The notes beneath the pieces were generated by a model, which was not told where the DNA came from, ran no database searches, and saw only the letters and a list, made by a program, of their open reading frames with translations. A stretch of DNA of 64,000 nucleotides from contig JAHHIJ010000003.1 in assembly GCA_019358985.1 (NCBI GenBank), positions 1 through 64,000 on the forward strand, in the 5' to 3' direction. Position 1 is the stretch's first letter. Every line of letters starts with the position of its first letter. The position numbers and the translations under genes were made by a program. This DNA comes from Tolypothrix brevis GSE-NOS-MK-07-07A (lineage in GTDB: Bacteria > Cyanobacteriota > Cyanobacteriia > Cyanobacteriales > Nostocaceae). Positions 34,211 through 43,925 of the stretch are shown in pieces.

Positions 34211-34667
34211 AATTTTTTACCTCTCCATCAAACTGAAATAAAAGTTTTAAGCTTAGAGCAGTCCTAAAGAGCGATCGCCATTCGTCGAAAAAACGACAAA
34301 GGACAATCCTCAATCTTATGCTCATAACGGAAATCAACACAGCAGTCATCAGAAACTAATATACAGCGTATTAATATCCACAATATTTCCTGCTACCGTT
34401 GTTGCTTGTACTTTTGCTAAAAATTATCTTACGTTCGCAAAAGTATTTATTTTTTTATCTTGGCGCAAACTAACCGCCCTTCTCACATGCGGAGACGCTG
34501 CGCGGAACGGGTTCGCCAGTCCCCCATCTCGATTCGGGGAGACGCTCAGAGCGAACGTGACGGAAACCGCCTTGGCGCTAGCCTCTCTATGAGGGAGAAG
34601 ACGGGGGCTAAACTCGCCAAGTACGCCAATGAATGAGAGTTGTAGAGGGTTTTGGCGTAAGTCCGGT
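34211..34667. other. 457-bp spacer upstream of psbU with GC-rich repeat element
   Basis: No gene is seen. The part nearest psbU is ordinary AT-rich promoter-like DNA. From about 34455 to 34612 the base composition shifts to GC-rich, with GGAGACGCTGCGCGGAACGG, CAGTCCCCCATCTCG, GGGGAGACGCTCAGAGCGAA and GCGCTAGCC, elements I associate with repeated Nostoc-type spacer sequence. Confidence 0.5.
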
Positions 34668-35441
34668 TTAAGAGGCAACGGCAGCTAGCAGAAATAAGCT
34701 ATCTACCAAAATTGTACTCAGCACCGCTCCACTAAAGGCGTACCAATGCCGTTGTTTTTTAACTAACGGCAAAACGCCAGCAATCAACAAAACTACCGCG
34801 AGAATTAGCGCCCAGGTTTCTCCCCAAGGTGTTTGTACTTGCGCCACTGCACTATGCAGAATTGGTGATGCTAAAGCTGGTTCGACACTCATGATTTGCC
34901 GCCAATAAGGCATTAAGTCTACTAAGTAAAAATACACGTCGGTCAAAGCTGTACCCAGTAAAGAACCGAAATAAAACCAGTTACCGACTTTGCCCCAATT
35001 CCGCATTAAACACCAACAAGCAAATGGTAGCCCAATTGACTCTACTGGCAAATGCCACAACGGTTCCCAACGCAACCAGCCCCAATAAATTGAGCCGGCT
35101 AACCAACTCCAGCTGAATCCTAAGAGTAAATCTCCCCAAATATAAGTTGCGGAATTTGACATTAATCTAAAACTCAGCCAAACCCAAAACCCTGTTAATA
35201 CAAAACTTAATAAAGGTAGCGATCGCACTAACGGCGCTTCGATAAACACTGGCACAGATACCAAAAGTACCGCAGCCGCAAACACTAACCAACCTTGCCC
35301 AGACAATGCCATCACTGCCAATGAGGGACTCAAAGACAGTACTGTCTCTAACTCTTCTCGGCTTTTTTGTACCGTTTCCGTCTTTAGAGCATTAATTAAA
35401 GGATCAGAAGCTGCGTAAGAAGAAAAGCTATTATTAATCAA
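34668..35441 (-). CDS. DUF3120 domain-containing membrane protein
   Basis: A 257-residue polytopic protein with about seven hydrophobic segments, which I recognise as the cyanobacterial DUF3120 family of unknown function. Characteristic segments are WLVFAAAVLLVSVPVFIEAP near residue 51, YIWGDLLLGFSWSWLAGSIY near residue 100, and VYFYLVDLMPYWRQIM near residue 168. It looks full length. It is divergent from uppP, whose start is about 200 bp away. Confidence 0.82.
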   Translation of the reverse strand: MINNSFSSYAASDPLINALKTETVQKSREELETVLSLSPSLAVMALSGQGWLVFAAAVLLVSVPVFIEAPLVRSLPLLSFVLTGFWVWLSFRLMSNSATYIWGDLLLGFSWSWLAGSIYWGWLRWEPLWHLPVESIGLPFACWCLMRNWGKVGNWFYFGSLLGTALTDVYFYLVDLMPYWRQIMSVEPALASPILHSAVAQVQTPWGETWALILAVVLLIAGVLPLVKKQRHWYAFSGAVLSTILVDSLFLLAAVAS

Positions 35442-35643
35442 AGTTTTTAATATTCTTTACTTAACTTTATATTATTTAAGATATCACAACAATAAATCCC
35501 CTGGGGGGGCATACTTATTTTACTTTAATTTTGATTGGCTAAAATTATCTGAACCGGACACAACCACAACAGAGGCGTAAAGTTGGATAATTCGGTAAGA
35601 TTACGTACCTAATAACTGTTAACCTTAAATCCTTAACTATCCG

Positions 35644-36603
35644 ATGCGATCAAAACGTCAATTATTTGTTCTTTTAAGTGCAGCATCCGCTTTAACCTCG
35701 TTTGCCGCATTCCCGCTCAAAGCTATTAGCACCCAACCTAATGCAGCAGCATCAGGGGTGCAACAAATGAATATCTTTCAAGCGATTATTTTAGGCTTTG
35801 TGCAAGGAATGACTGAATTCTTACCGATCAGTAGTACAGCACATTTAAAAGCCATCCCCGTGGTACTTGGTTGGGGTGATCCGGGGGTAGCTTTTACAGC
35901 CGTCATTCAACTCGGTAGTATCGCCGCCGTTGTGTGGTATTTTTGGCAGGATCTGGTGCGAATTATCAAAGGGGCGACAAGAGCGATCGCTCTTAAAGAT
36001 TACAATGACTTTGACTTTCGTCTAAGTGTGGGAATTCTCTTAGGAACGCTGCCGATCATCTTCTTTGGACTTTTGATTAAAAAGCTTATTCCCGATTTTG
36101 ATAATTCACCCATCAGAAGCTTATCAGCGATCGCTATTGCCTCTATTGGTATGTCAATATTACTCGGAGTAGCCGAAAAATTAGGCTTACGCCAACGCGA
36201 CTTTGAGAAATTGACTATGCGAGATGGCTTATTGATGGGTTTAGCGCAGTCTCTAGCATTAATTCCTGGAGTGTCTCGTTCTGGTTCTACCTTAACAGCA
36301 GGACTATTTATGGGATTAGAAAGAGAGACAGCGGCAAGATTTTCCTTTTTGTTAGGGATTCCAGCTATTACTCTTGCTGGATTAGTCGAGTTAAAAGATA
36401 TTCTCTCACTAGGGTTAAGTAGTGCTGCGATAGTTCCTTTAGTTGCTGGTGTAATTTCTGCCGGCGTATTTTCATATATAGCCATCGCCGGCTTGTTGCG
36501 CTTCCTCAAAACTCAAAGCACATGGGTGTTTATTTGGTATCGCTTGGTATTTGGGATAGCAATCTTGAGTGCGATCGCAACTGGAATGTTGAAGAATAGT
36601 TAA
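35644..36603 (+). CDS. uppP: Undecaprenyl-diphosphatase
   Basis: A 319-residue BacA-type membrane phosphatase that recycles undecaprenyl pyrophosphate for peptidoglycan and polysaccharide synthesis. The two catalytic regions are intact: GFVQGMTEFLPISSTAHL near residue 52 and LIPGVSRSGSTLTAGL near residue 205. The first 38 residues (MRSKRQLFVLLSAASALTSF, then AAFPLKAIS) are an extra signal-like extension before the normal start region MNIFQAIILG; an internal ATG at 35767 is an alternative start. Since surface glycan genes lie on both sides, its lipid-carrier role fits the region. Confidence 0.93.
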   Translation: MRSKRQLFVLLSAASALTSFAAFPLKAISTQPNAAASGVQQMNIFQAIILGFVQGMTEFLPISSTAHLKAIPVVLGWGDPGVAFTAVIQLGSIAAVVWYFWQDLVRIIKGATRAIALKDYNDFDFRLSVGILLGTLPIIFFGLLIKKLIPDFDNSPIRSLSAIAIASIGMSILLGVAEKLGLRQRDFEKLTMRDGLLMGLAQSLALIPGVSRSGSTLTAGLFMGLERETAARFSFLLGIPAITLAGLVELKDILSLGLSSAAIVPLVAGVISAGVFSYIAIAGLLRFLKTQSTWVFIWYRLVFGIAILSAIATGMLKNS

Positions 36604-36764
36604 TAGTCAATAGTCCAAAGTCAAGAGTCAATAGTCCAAAGTCAAGAGTCAATAGTCCAAAGTCTAAAGTCCAAATTTCATTGACCCTTGACCATTGACC
36701 ATTGACCATTGACCCTTGACCATTGACCATTGACCATTGACCCTTGACCATTGACCATTTACCC
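36604..36764. repeat. STRR block: AGTCAATAGTCCAA and CCATTGA arrays
   Basis: A large tandem heptamer array fills the whole spacer between uppP and the radical-SAM gene. The first half is built of CAATAGTCCAAAGT-like units, the second of TTGACCA/CCATTGA units running up to the ATG at 36765. Confidence 0.92.
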
Positions 36765-38111
36765 ATGTCTACCATTAATCCTGCCAGAATTACTGGTGTA
36801 TTACCAGATTCCATCGCTGCGGAAATTGGCTTTGCGGTAGGGGATGCGATCGTTGCTATCAATGGTACGCATCCCCGTGATTTAATTGATTATCAGTTTT
36901 TGTGCGCTGATGAAGTTCTCGAATTAGAAGTTTTAGACGAAAAAGGCAAAATTCATCACATTGAAATCGAAAAAGATTACGACGAAGATTTAGGATTAGA
37001 ATTTGAAACGGCACTGTTTGATAACTTAATTCAGTGTAATAACCGCTGTCCATTTTGCTTTATCGATCAACAGCCACCAGGCAAGCGAGAAAGCTTGTAT
37101 TTTAAAGATGATGATTATCGCTTGAGTTTTTTGTATGGCTCATACTTAACTCTTACCAATTTACCAGAACGAGAATGGCAGCGCATTGAAAAAATGCGGT
37201 TGTCTCCCTTATATGTTTCGGTTCACGCTACCGAACCAGAAGTTAGAATTAGATTGTTGAAAAATCCCCGTGCAGGACAAATATTACAACAACTGAAATG
37301 GTTTCAAGAAAGACGATTGCAAATTCATGCTCAAGTCGTCGTTTGTCCTGGTATAAATGATGGAAAACATTTAGAACAAACATTGCGAGATTTAGCATCG
37401 TTTTCTACTGGGGAAGTTCCTGGGGTAGCATCTGTAGCAGTAGTACCAGTGGGTTTGACGCGATTTCGTTTAGATAAAGATGAACTTATACCAGTAAGTG
37501 AAGAAAAAGCCATAGAAGTGATTTCCCAAGTGCGATCGCTTCAAAAAGAATTTAGCAAAAAATACGGTTCTAACGTAGCTTGGTTAGCTGATGAGTGGTT
37601 TTTGATTGCTGGTGAAGAATTACCCAGCGAAGTTGAATATAATGACTATCCGCAAATTGATAACGGTGTCGGTTCGATTCGTTTATTTCTCAAGCAGTTT
37701 GCGATCGCTGCTGCCCAATTATTACCGCCAAAAATCTCGAAAGCGCGAAAATTTACTTGGGTAGTTGGCAATGCAGTTGAAAAAGCATTTCAACCTATTT
37801 TACAACAATTGAATTCTGTAGAGAATTTAGAAGTAAATATGCGTGCTTTGAAGAGCGATTATTGGGGACAGAATATCAGCGTGACTGGGTTGCTAACTGG
37901 TCATGATTTGCTTTTAAACTTACAAGGGCAAGATTTAGGAGAAGGAATCTTGCTACCAAAAGTTATGCTCAAACATGGTGAATTGATATTTTTAGATGAT
38001 ATGAGCATTGAAGAGGTAGCTAGCCAACTGAATACAAAAATTTTACCAGTCGCGGGAGTGGAAGATTTAATCAATACTTGTATTGATTTTGTAAAATTTC
38101 CCATCACTTAG
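36765..38111 (+). CDS. DUF512-family radical-SAM protein (TIGR03279 type)
   Basis: A protein of about 448 residues with an N-terminal PDZ-like domain (ITGVLPDSIAAEIGFAVGD). Then comes a radical-SAM-like cluster motif CNNRCPFC followed by FIDQQPPGKRESLYFKDDDY, and a C-terminal DUF512 domain. The family is annotated as a putative iron-sulfur oxidoreductase found in cyanobacteria and plants' relatives; the reaction is unknown. I set the start at ATG 36765; the open frame back to a TTG at 36744 is repeat DNA. A strong terminator hairpin follows the stop. Confidence 0.87.
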   Translation: MSTINPARITGVLPDSIAAEIGFAVGDAIVAINGTHPRDLIDYQFLCADEVLELEVLDEKGKIHHIEIEKDYDEDLGLEFETALFDNLIQCNNRCPFCFIDQQPPGKRESLYFKDDDYRLSFLYGSYLTLTNLPEREWQRIEKMRLSPLYVSVHATEPEVRIRLLKNPRAGQILQQLKWFQERRLQIHAQVVVCPGINDGKHLEQTLRDLASFSTGEVPGVASVAVVPVGLTRFRLDKDELIPVSEEKAIEVISQVRSLQKEFSKKYGSNVAWLADEWFLIAGEELPSEVEYNDYPQIDNGVGSIRLFLKQFAIAAAQLLPPKISKARKFTWVVGNAVEKAFQPILQQLNSVENLEVNMRALKSDYWGQNISVTGLLTGHDLLLNLQGQDLGEGILLPKVMLKHGELIFLDDMSIEEVASQLNTKILPVAGVEDLINTCIDFVKFPIT

Positions 38112-38140
38112 AGACGTGGGTTTGAACACGTCTCTTTTTT
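38110..38140 (+). terminator. Rho-independent terminator
   Basis: A 9-bp perfect stem AGAGACGTG/CACGTCTCT with an 8-base loop is followed by a run of T, directly after the DUF512 stop codon. Confidence 0.85.
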
Positions 38141-38193
38141 ATATTGAATTTTTCTCGCGGACTTACTTACTTGAACAAAAACTCCTAACCCTT

Positions 38194-39270
38194 ATGAAAG
38201 CACTAATTCTTTCTGGTGGAAAAGGTACACGCTTGCGTCCCCTTACTTACACCGGTGCAAAACAACTCGTACCAATTGCCAATAAACCAATTTTATGGTA
38301 TGGCATCGAAGAAATGGTAACTGCTGGTATTACTGATATTGGCATCATCATCAGCCCAGAAACAGGGGCAGAAGTTCAGGCAAAAACAGGAAATGGAGAA
38401 CGTTTCGGAGCTAAAATCACCTACATCTTACAAGATAAGCCAGCAGGACTTGCTCATGCAGTGCAAGTTGCCCGTCCCTTCTTGGGAGATTCCCCATTTG
38501 TCATGTACTTGGGGGATAACGTGATTCAACAAGGGGACTTGAGTTACTTTTTGAAGAAATTTATCCAAGAACCCCAAGACGCCTTGATTCTGCTGCGTCC
38601 AGTTGCCAATCCTAGCGCTTTTGGGGTGGCAAAGGTAGATGAAACAGGACGGGTGTTACAGTTGATTGAGAAACCGAAAATTCCCCCTTCTAATTTGGCA
38701 TTAGTTGGAGTTTATTTCTTTTCTCATACCATTCATGAGGCGATCGCTAATATCCAACCTTCTACCAGAGGTGAGCTAGAAATCACCGATGCTATTCAAT
38801 GCTTAATTGACCGGAAAAAGCAAGTTATGGCTTGTCAACTTGAAGGATGGTGGTTAGACACTGGCAAAAAAGATGACTTACTAGAAGCTAATCGAATCAT
38901 TCTTGACACCTATCTGACAAAATCAATTTTAGGTATCGTGGATTCCGAAAGTCAGGTTATTGGACGAGTGCAAATCGGTGAAAGGTCTAAAATAATTAAT
39001 TGCACAATTCGCGGACCGGTAGTGATTGGTAGCGATTGTTATTTAGAAAACTGCTTTATCGGTCCTTACAGTAGCATCGCCGATAATGCAACCTTAATTG
39101 ATACCGATTTGGAACATAGCGTTGTTTTAGAAAATGCAAAAATAGTCGGTATTCATCAACGTATTATTGATAGTGTAATTGGGCAACGCGCACAGTTAAC
39201 AATTGCACCCCGTCGTCCCAAAGCTTTACGATTTATGATTGGAGATGACTGTCACATCGAACTGACGTGA
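38194..39270 (+). CDS. Glucose-1-phosphate thymidylyltransferase, long form
   Basis: A 358-residue nucleotidyltransferase of the RmlA-long type. The N-terminal catalytic part has MKALILSGGKGTRLRPLTYT, KQLVPIANKPI and the substrate region YLGDNVIQ. From about residue 240 there is a left-handed beta-helix tail (IGRVQIGERSKIINCTIRG). It should make dTDP-glucose, the first step toward dTDP-rhamnose and amino-sugars. I chose the ATG at 38194, where the family motif starts; upstream in-frame codons to 38116 overlap the terminator region. Its stop overlaps the start of the next glycosyltransferase (GTGA). Confidence 0.9.
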   Translation: MKALILSGGKGTRLRPLTYTGAKQLVPIANKPILWYGIEEMVTAGITDIGIIISPETGAEVQAKTGNGERFGAKITYILQDKPAGLAHAVQVARPFLGDSPFVMYLGDNVIQQGDLSYFLKKFIQEPQDALILLRPVANPSAFGVAKVDETGRVLQLIEKPKIPPSNLALVGVYFFSHTIHEAIANIQPSTRGELEITDAIQCLIDRKKQVMACQLEGWWLDTGKKDDLLEANRIILDTYLTKSILGIVDSESQVIGRVQIGERSKIINCTIRGPVVIGSDCYLENCFIGPYSSIADNATLIDTDLEHSVVLENAKIVGIHQRIIDSVIGQRAQLTIAPRRPKALRFMIGDDCHIELT

Positions 39271-40097
39271 TTTATTTTTTAACAGTTAATTATTACTCTA
39301 CGAATCTTGTTGCTCAATTAATCAATTCTCTGTCTTGCACAAATACTCAGTACCAAACAGTTATCATTAATAATTCACCAGAAGATGGTTCTATTCATAA
39401 TCTTCAGAGTGAATCTGTTCTGATTATTGATGCCGGAAGCAATATTGGTTTTGGTAATGGTTGCAACTTAGGAATTCAATGGATTTACACTCAGGATACT
39501 GAGGCAATTATTTGGATAATTAATCCAGATGCCTATCTGCCAGAAAAGACTTTAGATATTAACCGATTTTTCAAATTACATCCAGAAATTTCAATTCTCG
39601 GCACAATTATTCATACTCCCACAGGTGAAGTCTGGTTTGCTGGGGGTCGCTTTATTGGTGCAACTGGCTCAATTAGCACTCAAGATATGTTAACAAATAT
39701 TGATGCCGAATATGTAGCTTGTGATTGGGTTTCTGGCTGTAGTTTAATCATCAATCTTGCTAACTTTCGCGAATGTCCCTTATTTGACCCTGCTTACTTT
39801 CTCTATTATGAAGATTTTGAATTTTGCAGACGTTATGCTAATGAAGGATATTTGATTGCAATAACAAAGCAGTTTGATGTATTGCATCAGCCTTCCTCAA
39901 TTACTAATAGAAATGCTTTTTTGAAAACAAAACATAGTACATACAGTTATTTATTGACTTTAGAGAAGCATACAAATAAGTTAGTTTATCTTTTGAGATT
40001 AATTCGATTAATTTGTTATGCCATATTATTGATATTTTTCAAACCTCAGATCGCATTGGGTAAACTTTACGGCACGTTAAATTATTGGCGGCGATAA
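39267..40097 (+). CDS. Glycosyltransferase family 2 (rhamnosyltransferase-like)
   Basis: A 276-residue GT2 protein. Visible motifs are the short N-terminal VIYFLTVNYYSTN, IIDAGSNIGFGNGCNLGI near residue 52 (typical of rhamnosyltransferase-like GT2), WIINPDAYLP as the DxD-like metal site (NPDA), and VSGCSLIINLANFRE with FLYYEDFEFCRRY. A GTG start at 39267 overlaps the stop of the upstream nucleotidyltransferase by 4 bp. A hydrophobic C-terminal segment (LICYAILLIFF) may anchor it to the membrane. Coupling to an RmlA enzyme supports a rhamnose or dTDP-sugar donor, by inference. Confidence 0.85.
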   Translation: MIYFLTVNYYSTNLVAQLINSLSCTNTQYQTVIINNSPEDGSIHNLQSESVLIIDAGSNIGFGNGCNLGIQWIYTQDTEAIIWIINPDAYLPEKTLDINRFFKLHPEISILGTIIHTPTGEVWFAGGRFIGATGSISTQDMLTNIDAEYVACDWVSGCSLIINLANFRECPLFDPAYFLYYEDFEFCRRYANEGYLIAITKQFDVLHQPSSITNRNAFLKTKHSTYSYLLTLEKHTNKLVYLLRLIRLICYAILLIFFKPQIALGKLYGTLNYWRR

Positions 40098-40164
40098 TAT
40101 TTTGAAAGTTTCTCAATAATGCTAAACTAAAATTATCTTACTCAGTTATCAAATTACAGATGCT

Positions 40165-40740
40165 ATGGTTGTACAAACCCCACCCCGTCACTACTCAATT
40201 GATGAGTACTTTGCTCTTGAGGAAACTACCGAGTACCGCAACGAATACCGTAATGGAGAAATTGTTACCATGACAGGAGGCTCAATAAATCATAACCAAA
40301 TTATTGTAAATTTAGTAATTGCTCTGAGCCTTATTCTGCGCGAGCAAAATTATGGGGTTTACGCAAATGACTTACGCTTGTGGATTCCTCGCTATAACGA
40401 ATACACCTACCCAGATATTTTAATTATCAAAGACGAACCCGTTTTTCAAGAACGACGCACCGATACTGTAGTAAATCCTTGTATTATCTTTGAGGTTTTA
40501 TCCAAATCTACAAGTAGTCGCGATAGAGGTGATAAATTCACTTTCTACCGTTCAATTAGCGAATTTCAAGAATATATTTTGATAGACCAATATCAAGTAC
40601 ATATCGAGCAGTTTAGCAAAACTCCAGAGGGAAACTGGTTACTTACGGAATCTGATGTTGAAGATGGAATTTTGAACTTAGTTTCAGTTAAATGTCAAAT
40701 TCCCCACCGTCAGATTTATGAGCGAGTTAAGTTTGAATAA
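40165..40740 (+). CDS. Uma2-family (PD-(D/E)XK) protein
   Basis: A 191-residue Uma2 protein. The core is present: EYFALEETTEYRNEYRNGEI near residue 13, YTYPDILIIKDEP near residue 87, CIIFEVLSKSTSS near residue 110, and FQEYILIDQ. It lies between two glycosyltransferase genes on the same strand. Its stop codon (40738-40740) is followed directly by the ATG of the next gene, so it is likely co-transcribed with surface-sugar genes, although the family role is not known. Confidence 0.85.
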   Translation: MVVQTPPRHYSIDEYFALEETTEYRNEYRNGEIVTMTGGSINHNQIIVNLVIALSLILREQNYGVYANDLRLWIPRYNEYTYPDILIIKDEPVFQERRTDTVVNPCIIFEVLSKSTSSRDRGDKFTFYRSISEFQEYILIDQYQVHIEQFSKTPEGNWLLTESDVEDGILNLVSVKCQIPHRQIYERVKFE

Positions 40741-41817
40741 ATGAGCAATATATTAGTTAACTTATCGATTGTTTTTTCCAAACCCACAGGCATAAGTAAC
40801 TATGCCACAAATCTTTTTCCCTATTTAAAAGCTCTTAACCCAACTTTATTAACTGCTCAAAATTATCCTGAATTTAATTGCTATCCAGTACCAGATAATC
40901 TGACTCCGAGTCAAGGCACAAAAGGGCATTTAAATCGCTTAATTTGGACACAATTTGAACTGCCACAAATATATAAAAAGCTAAAATCTCAACTTTTATT
41001 TTCTCCTCTGCCGGAAGCACCTTTATTTTCTAACAGTCGATTTGTTGTGATGGTTCACGACTTTATCCCGTTGCGCTTTCCCAAACGCTTTTCACCTCTT
41101 TTACCATATCATCGCTACTACATTCCCCAAGTCGTTGCTCAAGCACAACACGTTATCTGCAATTCTGATGCTACAGCAAACGACATTATTAAGTTTTGTC
41201 AAATTCCTGCTAGCAAAATTACGCCAATTCCCTTAGCACATAATGGTAATCATTTTCGCCCTTTGTTTGGGGGATGGGGAGATAATCGCTACTATCTTTA
41301 TATTGGACGACACGACCCTTACAAGAACCTCCATAGGCTAATTGCTGCTTTTGCTGCAATACCTAACTGCAAAGACTACGAACTATGGTTAGCAGGATCA
41401 ACCGATGCGCGTTACACCCCAGCTTTACGATCGCAAGCCGAAGAATTGAACATAAGCGATCGCATAAAATTCCTGGATTATGTATCTTACAGCGAATTGC
41501 CGAAAATAATCAATAATGCGATCGCCCTCGTTTTCCCCAGTCTTTGGGAAGGTTTTGGTTTCCCAGTTTTAGAAGCAATGGCTTGCGGTACTCCTGTCAT
41601 CACCTCAAATCTCTCCTCATTACCAGAAGTTGCCGGCGATGCAGCGATTTTGATTAATCCCTACAACACCAGGGAAATTACAGAGGGAATGCACATAATT
41701 GCTACTGATAAAGAGTTAAGCGAGCAGCTTTCTGCCCAAAGCATCACCAGGGCAAATCAATTCAGTTGGGAAAAAACCGGACTTGCGACTGTCGAAGTAT
41801 TGAAAAGGTATATGTGA
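40741..41817 (+). CDS. Glycosyltransferase family 4
   Basis: A 358-residue GT4 enzyme with GT-B fold. N-terminal acceptor features include SKPTGISNYATNLFPYLK. The donor domain begins near YYLYIGRHDPYKNLHRLI (residues about 182-199), and the family motif is FPSLWEGFGFPVLEAMACG near residue 267, followed by TSNLSSLPEVAGDAAI. It starts directly after the Uma2 stop. Its 3' end (FSWEKTGLATVEVLKRYM) is duplicated, with changes, at 45244-45303. The gene itself looks intact and of normal length. Confidence 0.9.
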   Translation: MSNILVNLSIVFSKPTGISNYATNLFPYLKALNPTLLTAQNYPEFNCYPVPDNLTPSQGTKGHLNRLIWTQFELPQIYKKLKSQLLFSPLPEAPLFSNSRFVVMVHDFIPLRFPKRFSPLLPYHRYYIPQVVAQAQHVICNSDATANDIIKFCQIPASKITPIPLAHNGNHFRPLFGGWGDNRYYLYIGRHDPYKNLHRLIAAFAAIPNCKDYELWLAGSTDARYTPALRSQAEELNISDRIKFLDYVSYSELPKIINNAIALVFPSLWEGFGFPVLEAMACGTPVITSNLSSLPEVAGDAAILINPYNTREITEGMHIIATDKELSEQLSAQSITRANQFSWEKTGLATVEVLKRYM

Positions 41818-42021
41818 TTGTTAGTTGATAGTTGTTGGTTGTTAGTTGTTGGTTGATATAACAATCCGATGTTATTTTTGAAAAAATCTAAGTATATGAT
41901 AGGCTGTGATAGACATCTCCAAAAATGAATGTAGAGACGTAGCAGTGCTACGTCTCTACAAAGTTTTGGATAACGCATATTTAAATTCGGTCGATGTTTA
42001 ATCAAGATATATCAATTCTTT
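41818..42021. repeat. Spacer with STRR units and a 29-bp palindrome (copy 5)
   Basis: TTGTTGGTTGTTAGT-like units lie next to the glycosyltransferase stop, then the palindrome GTAGAGACG-TAGCAGTGCTA-CGTCTCTAC type at 41931-41959. No gene. Confidence 0.85.
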
Positions 42022-43869
42022 CTAAGTGTTCGCATCCTGTTTAAGTTCATCCTTCAGAACTTGAATAATATCTTCCATTTCATCAGCAAGTGCGAAACCA
42101 ACAATGTCACATGGTTTCCCATTTTTATCTACATTCTTTTTTGCATTTATATTCAGAGCTTCAAAATCATTTCTTTTCTTCTCACTCTTAATTTCACTAC
42201 CAACTCCGATAATAAAAATCTTGATAATTTGTTGGTTATCGATTTTTAGACAGGTGTCTCGAATTAGCCTTTCAAAAGCGCTTTTATCATCAAACACTCC
42301 ATCGGTATAAATAATGAAGAAGGCACCTTGAGTCTTAGCTTGATATCTATTTTTGAACCATTTTTCATGAATGCAATATTCCAAAGTGGGCACAATGAAC
42401 GTTGATCGATCAGGTTTATTCTCAGTAAAAATATTTTCTACTTGGTCAGCATCTTCAATCTCTTCAAAAAACCTATTTGTAACCTCGTTTCTGCTAAACA
42501 AATAGATCGAAATTGAATCAGAAATATTTTGTTTAAGTATCCGATCTGCGTCGCTCATAACTAGCTCCTGAAGACTTTCCCAACGTGTGAGATCGCTGCC
42601 AACCTCTGTTTTCGACATAGAGAATGACTGGTCTATGAGCATAAACACATCACGGTTATAAATTGGATCAAGTTTCTGATCTGCCATAAATTTATCCTGC
42701 AATATTTTTTTGTTCAATAATTTGTTTAAGAAAATTGTCAATTCTTTTCTCCATATAGTTTTGTGAGAATTTACAATTGACTGATTAGTTTCAATGGTTT
42801 CTGGAGCTTTTTCTATCTCTTCTATTTCATCACTATATTTATTCCAAAATGACTCTACATTTCCATCAAAAGTCTCAATAAGCTCTGTAGTAATCACGCG
42901 TAAAGCTAGCGGATAACCTCTGCAAGCTTGGCAAATTTGTAATAATTTTTGCTCCTGCGCTGAATTAAACCCAATTTTATTGAATAAGTCGCTCTGCTCT
43001 AACTCGTTCAATCTATTCAAGATTTTATTGAATAAGTCGCTCTGCTCTGACTCGTTCAATCTATTCAAGATTTCACGATGCCAAAAGTTTTTATAGCGGT
43101 AATATTCCATATTAAAAGTAAAGTCCTGCGAAGTAACTATTAATCTACTTTGACAAGATTCGGCTGATAATATACCCAGAAAAAATTTCTCCCACCATTC
43201 ATCAATGCCATTCCATCCTTCTTTTTTATTCCCTTTTAGGAGTCGCTCAAGAGAATCAATCAGCACTAGCACCTGATTCTCCTGTAAATATTTTACCAGT
43301 CTCTGTAATAATAGCTGCGGCTTGCTACTGTCAAATGGAATTTCCTCTCTCCATGCTTCTAAGCATTTAGTTGCAACAGTGGCAAAGTCTGTGGACTCCA
43401 TTTTGTTATCAAAATTAAGTCTGAGAAGGTTATTTGTACAGTCTCCAGAAGACCTGTCTTGCAACTCAACTACCAACCTTTCAGCCAAAGCAGTCTTTCC
43501 TATTCCTGTAAGTCCTAGAATCAGCAAAAGACGACATGACCCTCGAATCTTCTTACTTAGCTCTTCAACTAGCTCTTTTCGACCTACCCAATATGAAGAG
43601 TCATAGGAGAAAAAAGATACACCCAGGTCTGTCGCTTGGGTTGTATTACTATCTAGATCGATAATGTCTTGCCACTCCAGATCTAGTTTTCGGCAAATTT
43701 CTAGAAAATTAAGATAATCAACTGTTTTTCCATTGAGAAATTTACTAACAGTATCTCTTGACAACCCTAGTTCCTCTGCCAAATCCTGTTGGCGAGGAAA
43801 ATTTTTATGCTGTAAAGCCAATCTAACTTTACTAATGTATTCCGAGGCGACTTGGAGCGATCGCGGCAT
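42022..43869 (-). CDS. HTH-NB-ARC/STAND NTPase-vWA fusion protein
   Basis: A 615-residue three-part protein. Residues 1-75 hold a Cro-like HTH (QDLAEELGLSRDTVSKFLNG). A P-loop NTPase follows, with Walker A LGLTGIGKTALAERL near residue 117 and a Walker B-like VLVLIDSLERLL near residue 200, in the style of cyanobacterial NB-ARC/STAND proteins. Residues about 405-610 form a von Willebrand A domain with MIDAS motif DQSFS near residue 412, a later Thr, and YTDG. A 16-residue segment (NRLNESEQSDLFNKIL) is tandemly repeated inside. Where STANDs usually carry WD40 or TPR repeats, this one ends in vWA. The role is unknown; a conflict or signalling sensor is the inference. It is divergent from 44104. 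Confidence 0.8.
   Translation of the reverse strand: MPRSLQVASEYISKVRLALQHKNFPRQQDLAEELGLSRDTVSKFLNGKTVDYLNFLEICRKLDLEWQDIIDLDSNTTQATDLGVSFFSYDSSYWVGRKELVEELSKKIRGSCRLLLILGLTGIGKTALAERLVVELQDRSSGDCTNNLLRLNFDNKMESTDFATVATKCLEAWREEIPFDSSKPQLLLQRLVKYLQENQVLVLIDSLERLLKGNKKEGWNGIDEWWEKFFLGILSAESCQSRLIVTSQDFTFNMEYYRYKNFWHREILNRLNESEQSDLFNKILNRLNELEQSDLFNKIGFNSAQEQKLLQICQACRGYPLALRVITTELIETFDGNVESFWNKYSDEIEEIEKAPETIETNQSIVNSHKTIWRKELTIFLNKLLNKKILQDKFMADQKLDPIYNRDVFMLIDQSFSMSKTEVGSDLTRWESLQELVMSDADRILKQNISDSISIYLFSRNEVTNRFFEEIEDADQVENIFTENKPDRSTFIVPTLEYCIHEKWFKNRYQAKTQGAFFIIYTDGVFDDKSAFERLIRDTCLKIDNQQIIKIFIIGVGSEIKSEKKRNDFEALNINAKKNVDKNGKPCDIVGFALADEMEDIIQVLKDELKQDANT
42977..43072 (-). repeat. 48-bp in-frame tandem duplication inside the NTPase gene
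   Basis: Two adjacent 48-bp copies begin at 42977 and 43025, differing at very few bases (Ser to Leu in the protein). The duplication adds 16 residues (NRLNE.EQSDLFNKI) and keeps the frame. High identity shows that it is recent. Confidence 0.95.
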
Positions 43870-43925
43870 AGCTGGTCTTCTATCCCAAGGATGAACTTTG
43901 TTCTAATTTTATCACTCATAAGAAT

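Noticed and set aside
34424-34678. 84-codon frame across the GC-rich repeat upstream of DUF3120
   Set aside because: It is the translation of the repeat element (RLLPHREASAKAVSV); no conserved protein.
36000-36509. 169-codon frame opposite uppP
   Set aside because: Antisense shadow of a conserved membrane protein; no initiation signal or motif.
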